Assembly: GCA_029550925.1 (NCBI GenBank)
Contig: JAKPGL010000027.1
Coordinates: 1 to 34,154 of the forward strand
DNA from: Planctomycetota bacterium
GTDB taxonomy: Bacteria > Planctomycetota > Planctomycetia > Pirellulales > Thermoguttaceae
Reading direction: 5' to 3'
DNA length: 34,154 bases
Part shown: positions 7,050 to 14,976 of the stretch, piece by piece
Layout: each line of letters starts with the position of its first letter
Numbering within the stretch: position 1 is the first letter of the stretch
The notes under the pieces: generated by a model
The model's input: the letters and a program-made list of their open reading frames with translations, nothing else
The model's database searches: none
Told to the model about the DNA's origin: nothing
Made by a program: the position numbers and the translations under genes

Positions 7050-8096
7050 TTAGCGTTTCTTCAACGTGATGCTCATGCCGCCGCCGGCGGTGTAAAAGAA
7101 CGTCTCCAGGTTGCCGTCGGTGGTGATCGCCTTAAAGAAAGGCGAATCTGCCCACCGAGCATTGACGTTATGGGCGCAGATGACGCCGCCCGGTCGGACC
7201 AACGGCAAAAGTTTCTGGAGATAATCCGGGTAGCCTTCTTTGTCCGCGTCGATAAAGACCAAATCGATGGGGCCTTTCAATTGAGTGATGGTCTTATGGG
7301 CGTCGCCCTCGACCACAGTAATGATCTCGCTGAGTCCCGCTCGTTCAAAATTCTTTCGTGCGATGGCGGCGGTTTGTGGGTCGATTTCATGGGTAATGAG
7401 TTTGCCGCCGGTCTTTCGCAAGGCCAACCCCATCCACATGGCGGAAACGCCGTTGGAGGTCCCGATCTCTACGATGGTTTTGGCGTCCAGCACCTCGGCC
7501 AAAAATCGAAGCATTCGCCCATCCACGGGCGGCACGTTCATTCGTCGGCCCTGTTCGCGGGGAATTTCCTCCAGAATGAGCGAAAGGAGCTTCTTTTCTT
7601 CTTCGTCCTTCGCTTGCGGAGGAGTGATTAAAGAACCTTGTCCTGCTAGTTGGCCAGCCGCCATGGGAGGCGGGCCGCCTGGGCCGCCAGGAGGGCCTTG
7701 AAGTGGAGGAAAGAGTTCTTCTCGGGTCAATTGGCCGTCGCTGTTTTTATCGAGCTTTTTGAGCGTCTCTGGGGCCTGGGCGATTTCCTGGGCCGAGAGG
7801 ATGCCGTCGCCGTCCGTATCTAAAGTGGTCATGAGCGGGATGCGGGGCGGTCCAAAGGGCGCTCGCCCGAAGGGGCCTCCTCGACCTTCTCGACCCGGCG
7901 GGCCTCCGGGAGCTTCCCGGCCTGGGGCCCCCCCTGGTGGTGGACCGGGAGGAATGGCTTCTTCGGCCAAAGCCCCTATTCCCCCTATGCCGGCCCCCAG
8001 ACCTGCCCAACTTTGGGAATAGTTCACCAGACGCACAAGCGCCGCTCCCACCACGACAATCCCTACCACCAGACAGATACGATCTAAGACTTTCAT
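7050..8096 (-). CDS. Membrane-anchored EF-hand / class I O-methyltransferase fusion
   Basis: The product has 348 residues. Residues 7-28 form a signal anchor or signal peptide, followed by a Gly/Pro-rich stretch (50-90). Two EF-hand calcium loops follow at 93-104 (DTDGDGILSAQE) and 116-127 (DKNSDGQLTREE). After a second Gly/Pro linker, residues about 165-348 are an O-methyltransferase of the COMT/CCoAOMT type: SAM motif VEIGTSNGVS (209-218), acidic THEIDP (235-240) and FIDADKEGY (281-289). The usual metal-binding ADN reads AHN (308-310), so one metal-ligand Asp is replaced by His. ATG 8096 follows AAAAGGAG. The N-terminal segment implies location at or outside the membrane, odd for a SAM-dependent enzyme. 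The methyl acceptor is unknown. Confidence 0.85.
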   Translation of the reverse strand: MKVLDRICLVVGIVVVGAALVRLVNYSQSWAGLGAGIGGIGALAEEAIPPGPPPGGAPGREAPGGPPGREGRGGPFGRAPFGPPRIPLMTTLDTDGDGILSAQEIAQAPETLKKLDKNSDGQLTREELFPPLQGPPGGPGGPPPMAAGQLAGQGSLITPPQAKDEEEKKLLSLILEEIPREQGRRMNVPPVDGRMLRFLAEVLDAKTIVEIGTSNGVSAMWMGLALRKTGGKLITHEIDPQTAAIARKNFERAGLSEIITVVEGDAHKTITQLKGPIDLVFIDADKEGYPDYLQKLLPLVRPGGVICAHNVNARWADSPFFKAITTDGNLETFFYTAGGGMSITLKKR

Positions 8097-8438
8097 CGGC
8101 TTTGCTCCTTTTATGTAGATGGTCCTTAAAAAGCAATGTTTCCTGTTTCCAAGGCTTTAACCCAGAAGGTTCTCGAAGGTTCCGGTCGAAAGTTTCGAGA
8201 AAGCCGGTCAATTTTTCATCACCCCTAGGCAGGTGTGCGAACAACAAAAAATCATCTCTGGGGCATCCCCGGCTTCCTGTTTAACGTCTCGCCAGAGGGG
8301 GTTATTGCAGAAGAGCAAATTCTATTCCGACTGGACTGCCGCTACAGCGGGAATGACCAAAGAGGTCCAAATGACACATCCGACCAGGTTGGCGTCCTCT
8401 TCCGACTCCCTTATCCGGGTTTTTTCGGAAGAATTTCC
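8097..8438. other. Intergenic stretch with a decayed inverted-repeat element
   Basis: No gene is supported. Bases about 8331-8357 (ACTGGACTGCCGCTACAGCG then GGAATGAC) resemble one end of the widespread GTCATTCCCGC...GCGGGAATGAC extragenic repeats. CTTCCGA (about 8401) and TCGGAAG (about 8425) form another inverted pair just downstream of the trmL stop, but no T tract makes it a clear terminator. Confidence 0.4.
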
Positions 8439-8912
8439 CTATCCAAGGCGTTGAACGCCGAATTGGCGTAACGCCTCATAGACGGCCACCCCCACACTGA
8501 CTGTCAGGTTCAGGCTCCGGACTCGGGAGCTGATGGGAATCTGAAGTGCTCGATCCGGCTGCTTTTCCAGGAACGAGGACGGCAATCCTCGAGTCTCGCT
8601 CCCAAAGACCAAGGCATCGCCCGGTCGGAAAGTTGCTTCTGTATAAGGCCGGACGGCCCGTTTGGAGAAAAACCACATGGGCCGAGGCCCCAACCGATCT
8701 AAAAGCATCTGGTAATTATCCACAATCTCCCAGACCAGATGCTTCCAATAGTCTAACCCAGCCCGTTTCAGCCGACGGTCGTCGATCTGGAATCCCAATG
8801 GCCGAACCAACCACAGTTTGGCGCCAATGGCCACACAGGTTCGCCCCACACTACCGGTATTGAACGGAATCTCCGGTTCATACAACACCACATGAAGGAT
8901 CGGATCGTACAT
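8439..8912 (-). CDS. trmL: tRNA (cytidine/uridine-34 2'-O)-methyltransferase, SPOUT family
   Basis: The product has 157 residues, the size of TrmL. It opens with HVVLYEPEIPFNTGSVGRTC, the family N-terminal signature. It continues with RLKRAGLDYW, FGSETRGLP (the knot that binds S-adenosylmethionine) and IPISSRVRSLNLTVSVGVAVYEALRQ at the C-terminus. In bacteria TrmL 2'-O-methylates the wobble base of leucine tRNAs as a dimer. ATG 8912 has no strong ribosome site upstream, but it leaves the same short N-terminus as known members. The bshB1-like gene ends 139 bases upstream on the same strand. Confidence 0.93.
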   Translation of the reverse strand: MYDPILHVVLYEPEIPFNTGSVGRTCVAIGAKLWLVRPLGFQIDDRRLKRAGLDYWKHLVWEIVDNYQMLLDRLGPRPMWFFSKRAVRPYTEATFRPGDALVFGSETRGLPSSFLEKQPDRALQIPISSRVRSLNLTVSVGVAVYEALRQFGVQRLG

Positions 8913-9051
8913 GCGTTCGGCTCGATCGTTCGAAACAAGACCGTTCTGGGACGCACTTTTGCCTGAAATCGTACTGGGCAGAATCGTTGGGGAAAAGGGG
9001 TGGGATTATGCTGACTCGGTCGCTTTGGCCCCTTGGGCGGTAAGGATGCGT

Positions 9052-9744
9052 CTAACGGAGTCCTTGGAAGCTGGCCAGCCCGATCGGTTCTCGACAGGCG
9101 AAGGGTTCGCCGTATCGGGCGCCAATACTCCAGCCCCAGACCGAGGCGTAGTCCCGCACTCGCTCAATCAGTGTCGGAGGTTCGGCGGCTGGACCGACTA
9201 AAAATTGGCTTCGGTAGCAGGCCAAAAGAGCTGCTTTGCGTTCCCAGTAGGGGCTAATATCTACCACGAAGGCCGGCTGTACCGCCTGGTGGAGATGGAA
9301 GCAATAGTAGTAAAAAATTCGTTCCGGCCAATGGGGCTGACCGGGCAGATCGGATTTGGTCAGTTTGGCCCAGAAGCGGGCCGCTTCTGTCAGCGCGGCG
9401 GCGGCAACATGGTCTGGATGGGCGTCTTCCCAATACGGAGCGAAAATCCACCGTGGTCGGGTCTGACGGATCACCCCTGCCAGGGCGGCCCGATTGACCA
9501 GGTCTGCCTCCAGCCGACGGTTGGCTAGCCCCAGGTTCTCCCGCCACCCCAGGCCCAAAAGCTTAGTGGCATCGGCAGTCTCCTGGCTTCGGATGGTGGG
9601 GTTGCCGTACGGCGTGGGTTCCCCGTCGGTAAGGTCCAAAATCCCCACCCGCAAACCCTCTTCGATCATTCTCAGGATGGTCCCCCCCATCCCCAACTCC
9701 GCATCATCGGGATGCGGCGCAACCACCAAAACGTCTAGTTCCAT
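9052..9744 (-). CDS. bshB1: BshB1-type N-acetylglucosaminyl-malate deacetylase (PIG-L/LmbE family)
   Basis: The product has 230 residues. The PIG-L zinc site is clear: H11-P-D13-D14 at the N-terminus and H109-P-D-H112 in the middle. Other stretches follow BshB1: GILDLTDGEPTPYGNP, RENLGLANR, FAPYWEDAHPDH, FVVDISPYWERK and a C-terminal YGEPFACREPIGL. BshB1 removes the acetyl group from GlcNAc-malate, the second step of bacillithiol synthesis. bshA and bshC are not in the window, so the pathway is inferred from this gene alone. ATG 9744 follows GAAGGGTGAAATGGG. A related PIG-L deacetylase with another substrate remains possible. Confidence 0.85.
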   Translation of the reverse strand: MELDVLVVAPHPDDAELGMGGTILRMIEEGLRVGILDLTDGEPTPYGNPTIRSQETADATKLLGLGWRENLGLANRRLEADLVNRAALAGVIRQTRPRWIFAPYWEDAHPDHVAAAALTEAARFWAKLTKSDLPGQPHWPERIFYYYCFHLHQAVQPAFVVDISPYWERKAALLACYRSQFLVGPAAEPPTLIERVRDYASVWGWSIGARYGEPFACREPIGLASFQGLR

Positions 9745-9879
9745 CCCATTTCACCCTTCGCGTCCACAAGACCGCATCCACCGTCCTCTCTTTACGGAAA
9801 AGGTAACCGTTCACAGCCCGGGGACAGGCCCCTTTTCGGCCCATTTTCCGCTCTGCGTAGCATCCAACACTGCTATCCC

Positions 9880-9899
9880 CTCAGGCTGGACAGCCTGAG
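9880..9899. repeat. REP-like palindrome, copy 1
   Basis: CTCAGGCTG and CAGCCTGAG pair perfectly (9 bp) around GA. The same palindrome, with TC in the centre, recurs in the cluster at 34021-34106. A half of the companion CGCCCTCT/AGAGGGCG hairpin follows at about 9913, as it does at the right end of the window. Confidence 0.6.
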
Positions 9900-10005
9900 T
9901 TACAATCCAAGCCGCCCTCTGAACGGCTACCGGAAAAACTATTCTCTATTTTCCCGCTTTTTGTTCGATCGCTCAACGCCCAATCGTTCCTGACATTTCC
10001 TCTGG

Positions 10006-10106
10006 CCCGGGTTATCCGAACCTGAAGTGCTCCTGTCGGAACAACCGGCGCTGGTCGAAGTGGTGAAAATCGCCTACAATTGCCTAGACATTTAGTGTAA
10101 CCCGGG
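10006..10106. repeat. 101-bp segment bounded by a 9-bp inverted repeat
   Basis: CCCGGGTTA (10006-10014) is the exact reverse complement of TAACCCGGG (10098-10106). Between them one frame stays open to TAG at about 10093, ending LVEVVKIAYNCLDI, which looks protein-like but has no start. It may be a gene remnant, a small non-autonomous element or a folded RNA. Confidence 0.4.
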
Positions 10107-10213
10107 GCTATTTCAGTCAAGAGAGTTCAGCAGCCCCGACGACTCGGTAATCGCACTGTTTCTTTGTTGAAAAAATGGGAATTAGGTGAAAGCAATCTAG
10201 GCAAAAAGTCTCT

Positions 10214-10948
10214 ATGAAAACCCTACTCATTGTAAAACTCGGTAGTACCTGTCCGGAACTGGCCGACCAGCGGGGCGATTTTGAAGATTGGATCGCCGAG
10301 GGGTTGGGGCCGACGCCTACGCCGGTGCAAACGATCGACCCGGTCCGCGGCGATCCGCTGCCGGCCTATGACGCATTGGCTGGGGTTGTGGTAACCGGTT
10401 CTCATGCCATGGTTACCGACCGGCATCCCTGGAGCGAGCAGACAGGCCAGTGGCTGCTGGGCCTTTTATCGAGGGACATCCCTCTTCTGGGCATCTGTTA
10501 TGGGCACCAGCTTTTGGCCCATGTCCTGGGCTGTCCGGTGGATGATAACCCCCGTGGACTGGAAGTAGGAACCGTTCCGCTGTATCTGACGGCGGAGGCG
10601 CACGAGGACCCGCTGTTTGCCGGCTTACCGAATCCTTTTTTGGCCCATGTCTCTCACCGTCAATCGGTGTTAGAGCTTCCGGCCGGAGCGGTGCCGTTGG
10701 TCTGGAGTGAACAAGAACCGCATCATGCATTTCGGGTGGGGCGGTGCGCCTGGGGTGTGCAATTCCATCCGGAGTTTGATCTCCCGATTCAGTTGGCCTA
10801 TATTCGCTGCAACACGGAGGAACTTCGAGCCGCCGGTTACGACCCTGACCATCTGGCCCAGCAGGTCAAGCCGACGCCGGAGGCCGCCGGCCTCCTCGCC
10901 CGTTTCGGTCAACTGTGCCTGACCTCTTTCGATCGCCTATCCCGATGA
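10214..10948 (+). CDS. Class I glutamine amidotransferase
   Basis: The product has 244 residues, a single GATase-1 domain as in standalone GMP synthase-like amidotransferases. C95 lies in the nucleophile elbow LLGICYGHQLLA, and H185 and E187 lie in GVQFHPEF, completing the Cys-His-Glu triad. VVVTGSHAMVTD (58-69) forms the oxyanion region. The enzyme should release ammonia from glutamine or hydrolyse a gamma-glutamyl amide. Members of this group include enzymes that cleave gamma-glutamyl conjugates, so the substrate is open. No synthetase domain is fused. ATG 10214 lacks a strong ribosome site, but homologous starts (MKTLLIVKLG) support it. The CYTH gene begins 28 bases later. Confidence 0.85.
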   Translation: MKTLLIVKLGSTCPELADQRGDFEDWIAEGLGPTPTPVQTIDPVRGDPLPAYDALAGVVVTGSHAMVTDRHPWSEQTGQWLLGLLSRDIPLLGICYGHQLLAHVLGCPVDDNPRGLEVGTVPLYLTAEAHEDPLFAGLPNPFLAHVSHRQSVLELPAGAVPLVWSEQEPHHAFRVGRCAWGVQFHPEFDLPIQLAYIRCNTEELRAAGYDPDHLAQQVKPTPEAAGLLARFGQLCLTSFDRLSR

Positions 10949-10976
10949 ATTGGAATGATCAAGGAGTTGCATCCAA

Positions 10977-11525
10977 GTGGTCTCTGACAATGGTCTTTCG
11001 CCCATGATGGGTAGGAACGTGGAGTTGAAGGCCCGGCTGCGGGACCTAGCCGAGGCCCGAAAGATCGCTGCTGCTTTGGGCGCCCGGTACATGGGCCTGC
11101 AAGAACAGGTGGATACCTATTTCCCTGTCGCTACTGGCCGATTGAAACTTCGGCAAATCAACGGCCTCCGGGCAGAATTGATTTGGTATGCCCGGCCCAA
11201 CGAGCCTACGGCCCGCACCAGCCGTTATCATCGGGCGCCGCTGTCCAATCCAGAAACCCTGAAAACCGTGCTGACTGCCGCCCTGGGCGTCCAAACGAAA
11301 GTGCAGAAACGCCGGGAGATTTTCCTCTGGCAAAATGTGCGGATCCATTTGGACGAGGTGGTCGGCCTGGGGGCGTTCCTGGAGTTTGAGGCGGTGCTTC
11401 GGCCTGATCAAGACGAAACGGACGGGCAGGCCCAATTGGCCCAACTTGTCCAGATGTTCCATATCCAGCCGGAAGACTTGGTGCCTGTCTCCTATGGGGA
11501 GATGATCCACGAAAGTGCGTCGTAA
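10977..11525 (+). CDS. CYTH-domain protein (class IV adenylate cyclase / triphosphatase-like)
   Basis: The 182-residue product begins its domain with RNVELKARL, the short form of the CYTH ExExK signature seen in CyaB-like proteins. QVDTYFPV, GRLKLRQI, ELIWYARP, FLEFEAVL and a C-terminal SYGEMI follow, lining the eight-stranded tunnel. CYTH enzymes act on triphosphates with two metal ions, as adenylate cyclases, thiamine-triphosphatases or tripolyphosphatases; the sequence alone does not choose. GTG 10977 lies 10 bases after AAGGAG. ATG 11004 or 11007, just before RNVELK, is an alternative start. It is close behind the amidotransferase gene and likely co-transcribed. Confidence 0.85.
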   Translation: MVSDNGLSPMMGRNVELKARLRDLAEARKIAAALGARYMGLQEQVDTYFPVATGRLKLRQINGLRAELIWYARPNEPTARTSRYHRAPLSNPETLKTVLTAALGVQTKVQKRREIFLWQNVRIHLDEVVGLGAFLEFEAVLRPDQDETDGQAQLAQLVQMFHIQPEDLVPVSYGEMIHESAS

Positions 11526-11599
11526 CCTTCGGCCGAAACCATATATCCCCGCTCACTGCCTAAACAGTTTCCTCCATCGCTTCGGGCAAAGGAAATACT

Positions 11600-12712
11600 A
11601 TGCGGGATCAGCGGATTGACTTTTGGCGCGGTTTATGTGTGGTGGGGATGGCCTTGTGGCACATGCTATCCCATCCGAGTTTTCCTCGATGGTTTTCCTT
11701 TCCGTTGATTCAGGGGTTGAACTTTGTGGCCGAAGGGTTTGTTCTGGTCTCAGGGCTCTGCGTCGGCATGGCGTTTAGCCGGCATTCGGTCGGCAGTCTT
11801 CGCATCGGCCATTATCTGCGCCGGGCGTTGGTGATTCTTGTGATCCACTATTTGGTGGTCATGGTGCTATTGGCTGGGGCCTGGGCCAAGGTGATCCAGA
11901 TTCCGTATGTGGCGGCAGACTTTTTGCAGAAAAGCCTTGGTGAGCATCTGTGGGCGGTTGCCACGTTGAACGAACAATTCTACCTGGCCGACATCCTGTC
12001 GGTGTTTTTCTTTTTGTTCCTGACCACGCCGATTTGGCTTTTTCTGCTCCAGAAGGCGGGGCCAGGCGGCCTGTGGGGAATAAGTCTCCTGCTCTATCTA
12101 GGGACGATCAGCCTGGCCTGGTTCTCGCCCGATTGGCACCGGCGATTAGAGATCAATAGTGCCGGGGCGTTCGACTGGAATAGCTGGCAATTTGTTTATG
12201 TAACCGGAATAATTCTCGGTGCATGGTATGCCAGTTGGGATCGGGTTCTCTCGGCCCGAATAGCCCAAAAAGTCGTCGGGGGGGCCGTTTTGGCTTGGCT
12301 GCTGATGGCCGGGCTGTATCTCGCCTTAAAACTTCGCTTCGATCCGTCGCACCCGGTGCAGAAACTGCTTTTGGATCGGCGCCCGCTGGGGCCGGTTCGG
12401 CTCGGATATGTGGGACTTCAGTTGGCAGTGATCGGGCTGGCCGTTTTGGCCTGGTGGGAACGCATGGCCCAGCATCGGCTAATCGAAATCGTAGCCCTGT
12501 TTGGCCGATACAGTCTAATAGTATTCGTTAGTTCTATATTCCTGGACTATCTTTTCAAACAGGCAATCGACTCCTGGCGGATAGGATTTCCCAGCAATGT
12601 GGTTTTCCCGGCGGTAGATCTGGTGTTGCTATATGCAGGGGCCTGGGGCCTCTACCAATGGCGCTATCGGTCGAAAAGAAGTAGCTCCGGCGCCAATATC
12701 TCCGCCGGTTGA
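11600..12712 (+). CDS. OpgC-like multi-pass membrane acyltransferase
   Basis: The product has 370 residues and roughly ten hydrophobic segments. The N-terminus RDQRIDFWRGLCVVGMALWH is the characteristic start of OpgC-family proteins (R-x-D-x-x-R-G, with His in helix 1). GLNFVAEGFVLVSGLCVGMAF and the later LNEQFYLADILSVFF fit the same family. OpgC in proteobacteria transfers succinyl groups to periplasmic glucans; in planctomycetes the acceptor is unknown. ATG 11600 follows AAAGGAAATACT. It lies 74 bases after the CYTH gene, so read-through from that pair is possible. The C-terminus ends in a basic, Ser-rich cytoplasmic tail. Confidence 0.85.
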   Translation: MRDQRIDFWRGLCVVGMALWHMLSHPSFPRWFSFPLIQGLNFVAEGFVLVSGLCVGMAFSRHSVGSLRIGHYLRRALVILVIHYLVVMVLLAGAWAKVIQIPYVAADFLQKSLGEHLWAVATLNEQFYLADILSVFFFLFLTTPIWLFLLQKAGPGGLWGISLLLYLGTISLAWFSPDWHRRLEINSAGAFDWNSWQFVYVTGIILGAWYASWDRVLSARIAQKVVGGAVLAWLLMAGLYLALKLRFDPSHPVQKLLLDRRPLGPVRLGYVGLQLAVIGLAVLAWWERMAQHRLIEIVALFGRYSLIVFVSSIFLDYLFKQAIDSWRIGFPSNVVFPAVDLVLLYAGAWGLYQWRYRSKRSSSGANISAG

Positions 12713-12753
12713 ACCAGGCAACATTTCAGCCGAATCGAGGAAACCCTCTTCGC

Positions 12754-12871
12754 GTCATCCCTGTGAAAGTTCCCAATCCAGCAGTTTTGCCTCTTCGCTG
12801 GTGGAAGAGGCCGGTCAGCCCGGGGCTAGCCGGATAAGGGCGAACTGGTTTCTCGCTTGTGCGGGAATGAC
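12754..12871. repeat. Inverted-repeat-bounded intergenic element, 118 bp
   Basis: It opens with GTCATCCC (12754-12761) and closes with GGGAATGAC (12863-12871), the ends of the widespread GTCATTCCC...GGGAATGAC extragenic repeats. Inside are a perfect CCTCTTC/GAAGAGG hairpin (12790-12796/12804-12810) and an imperfect CCGGTCAGCCC/GGGGCTAGCCGG hairpin (12811-12834). It fills the gap between two convergent genes and has no open frame of its own. Confidence 0.5.
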
Positions 12872-12935
12872 AACTGATGGATCTTCTTTAAATCTCCTTC
12901 CTTCGTTATTCAGTCTTTCTGAGTGTTTCCCTGAT

Positions 12936-14657
12936 TCATTTCGGTTCGAGGACGACTTCCGTTTTCGGTTCCAGTACATCCAGGCTGACATAGACCAGAG
13001 CAAATTTCCCACAATCCGATTGGACCGTTTGGACGATTTGGCCGCCTCGGCATTGGTACTGGCCCTTGGGCATCACAAATCGAAGCCGCGCCTGGCGGAT
13101 TTCCGGCATGCCTTCCCACCGGGGCGGCAATTGGCAGAAGCCGGCGATCACCTCCGGCGGGGTCCAGAGCTGTTGGCCCACTCGACGGACGGCGGCAGTT
13201 AACCGGTTTTGGACGCCGTTGTTCGGCCCGCTCCATGCCACCGCCGGCAGAGCCAGTTGCGGCAGAAGTTCCGCTCGACGCCACTGGTCGATCCGAACAA
13301 TCCGGCCTGTGTAATTCAGCCCGCCCCAGCCGTGCATACTCCGCACGCTTAATGCGTCCATAAACAGGCGGCGAAACTCCACGGTTACCCCATCGTCTCG
13401 TCCGCCCGAAAGCCAGGTCCGGCTTTGCGGCGTAAACGGCAACGGGAAGAAAGGTTCCTGTTTCTCTGGCGGAAACGGACTTCGATGACCGGCCAGGAAG
13501 ATGAGGCGATTTTGCGGGTCGGCTTCCAAACGGGCTAGCAGCTCGGCCACCCAACGCCGCTGCTCGGCGGGCATTTCGTACTTGGCCTGGTAAAGATCAT
13601 AGCTGATCACCACGGCCACGTGAGGGCCGATATGACGCAATTGCCAACGGGGACCAAAATAAAACTCATGGCCTTCCGCGGTCAGGGCCGCATCGTGGTT
13701 GCCGAAGGCTAAATACACTGGCACATCCAGATATTCCCGGACAAAATAGTACAGCATGGCCACTGCGTCGTCGGGTGGAGCGTGCTGGTTTTTTTCAAAG
13801 CCCACGTCATCCCCCAGGCTTACAAACAAAGGATTCAGTAGCGAAGCGGCCCGAAAATAATCGGCCTGCACCTCGCCTGCCGGTCCGGACTTATCTACAA
13901 ACCAATTCAAATGAAAATCCTGATAGGGCATCAGCAGAAAACTATCGGGATACTCCATCCGAATGCACACGGCCTTGGCCTGCCGACTGAACCGGCGTTG
14001 GCCCTGGCCGTCCTGAAACTCCACCAGCAAATCGTACATCTCGGCCGGTGTATTGGGCGGTGTCCGAACGGTCAACTGCCAACCGGGTTTTGTACCGTTC
14101 CAAACGGCCCTCGGCCCATACTCGGCCTTCAGCAGGTCCAAAGGGCGCGAGAAATAATCGGTCGCCAACCGTACTTTCCATTGGCTGGCCGACTCGGGGG
14201 CCTGGCATTCCACCGTAAATTGATCTCCGGGAATGGAAGTCTCGGCGACCCCCAGCCGAGGCCGCACAATCAGCCCATAATCCGGATCCGGCTCCAAATG
14301 CACCGAAACCGAAACGGTTTGCCCCGGCTGCACCTGGAGCTTTTGGCGGAACTCTTTAAAACCGGGCCGGAAAACCTCTAGTTCTACCTCCCCTATCGGA
14401 ATCCCTTGAAGATAAAACCGGCCAATGCCAGTTTCGCTTCGGGTTACTGCACAGAGGGCGCCCTCTTTCCACACCCGGACCCGCGCCCAGCCGAGCTCTT
14501 TTTTGCCCGCCCGCCACGGCATGGCCGACACATCGCCGGTAACCGTGCCTTGAATGGCCGCCGGCTGCCGATCCGCCGCCAGAGCTGCCAGGGAAATCAC
14601 CCATGCGCCCATCAATACGGCTGAGGTCCACCACGGATTCTTTGTTGCCAGTTTCAT
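12936..14657 (-). CDS. Exported calcineurin-like metallophosphoesterase with N-terminal regulatory-like domain
   Basis: The product has 573 residues. A signal peptide (1-28, cut near LAA) precedes a beta-rich domain (about 33-122) like carboxypeptidase regulatory-like repeats (GIGRFYLQGIPIGEVELEVFRPGF). A second beta-rich region lies at about 130-230. The phosphoesterase motifs follow: D247-x-H249, GD (282-283), GNHD (319-322) and AGH (389-391), the metal ligands of a dinuclear centre. The class hydrolyses phosphomonoesters or diesters; here the enzyme should act outside the cytoplasmic membrane. ATG 14657 follows AAAAGGAGCTTCTT. A beta-rich C-terminal region completes it. The substrate cannot be assigned. 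It is separated by 319 bases from the protease gene upstream, so it probably has its own promoter. Confidence 0.85.
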   Translation of the reverse strand: MKLATKNPWWTSAVLMGAWVISLAALAADRQPAAIQGTVTGDVSAMPWRAGKKELGWARVRVWKEGALCAVTRSETGIGRFYLQGIPIGEVELEVFRPGFKEFRQKLQVQPGQTVSVSVHLEPDPDYGLIVRPRLGVAETSIPGDQFTVECQAPESASQWKVRLATDYFSRPLDLLKAEYGPRAVWNGTKPGWQLTVRTPPNTPAEMYDLLVEFQDGQGQRRFSRQAKAVCIRMEYPDSFLLMPYQDFHLNWFVDKSGPAGEVQADYFRAASLLNPLFVSLGDDVGFEKNQHAPPDDAVAMLYYFVREYLDVPVYLAFGNHDAALTAEGHEFYFGPRWQLRHIGPHVAVVISYDLYQAKYEMPAEQRRWVAELLARLEADPQNRLIFLAGHRSPFPPEKQEPFFPLPFTPQSRTWLSGGRDDGVTVEFRRLFMDALSVRSMHGWGGLNYTGRIVRIDQWRRAELLPQLALPAVAWSGPNNGVQNRLTAAVRRVGQQLWTPPEVIAGFCQLPPRWEGMPEIRQARLRFVMPKGQYQCRGGQIVQTVQSDCGKFALVYVSLDVLEPKTEVVLEPK

Positions 14658-14976
14658 AAGAAGCTCCTTTTAGGACAACTAGGAAAAAACAATGGGGCCT
14701 TGCGATAAGAACTGGTCATTAGGAGAAAGGGAAGGATTAAGTAAACTTCAGTTCATTTTCTGGATAGAACGAAGTTTTCGTGGAGTGGTGAAAACGATCC
14801 TGGAATAATCACTGCGGTAACACTTCGGACGAATACAGTACCTTGTCGCTGCCGCCCAAGCAGGAATACGGTGGTTCCAAGAGTTTCTGTTTCTAGACTG
14901 CCGCACACGCGGCATGGAGACGGTATAGTTCCCGAAAAACAGAGGGATTCTTCCCTCGGCCGAAGTGTTACCCAAA
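14658..14976. other. Intergenic stretch between metallophosphoesterase and HtrA-like genes
   Basis: No gene is supported. TGCCGC/GCGGCA (14899-14904/14909-14914) forms a 6-bp hairpin with loop ACAC. Its neighbourhood, CTAGACTGCCGC...GCGGCATGG, looks like a worn copy of the same repeat ends seen near 8331-8357. Promoter elements for the minus-strand phosphoesterase are expected here but none was clear. Confidence 0.35.

Larger units (their letters stand above)
9745..10213. other. Divergent intergenic region with two inverted-repeat elements
   Basis: No gene is supported. It holds a palindrome at 9880-9899 and an inverted pair bounding 10006-10106. The amidotransferase gene begins at 10214 after a purine-rich leader, without an obvious promoter consensus. 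Confidence 0.45.

Noticed and set aside
8401-8431. CTTCCGA/TCGGAAG pair after trmL as a terminator
   Set aside because: The loop is about 18 nt and no T tract follows on the minus strand.
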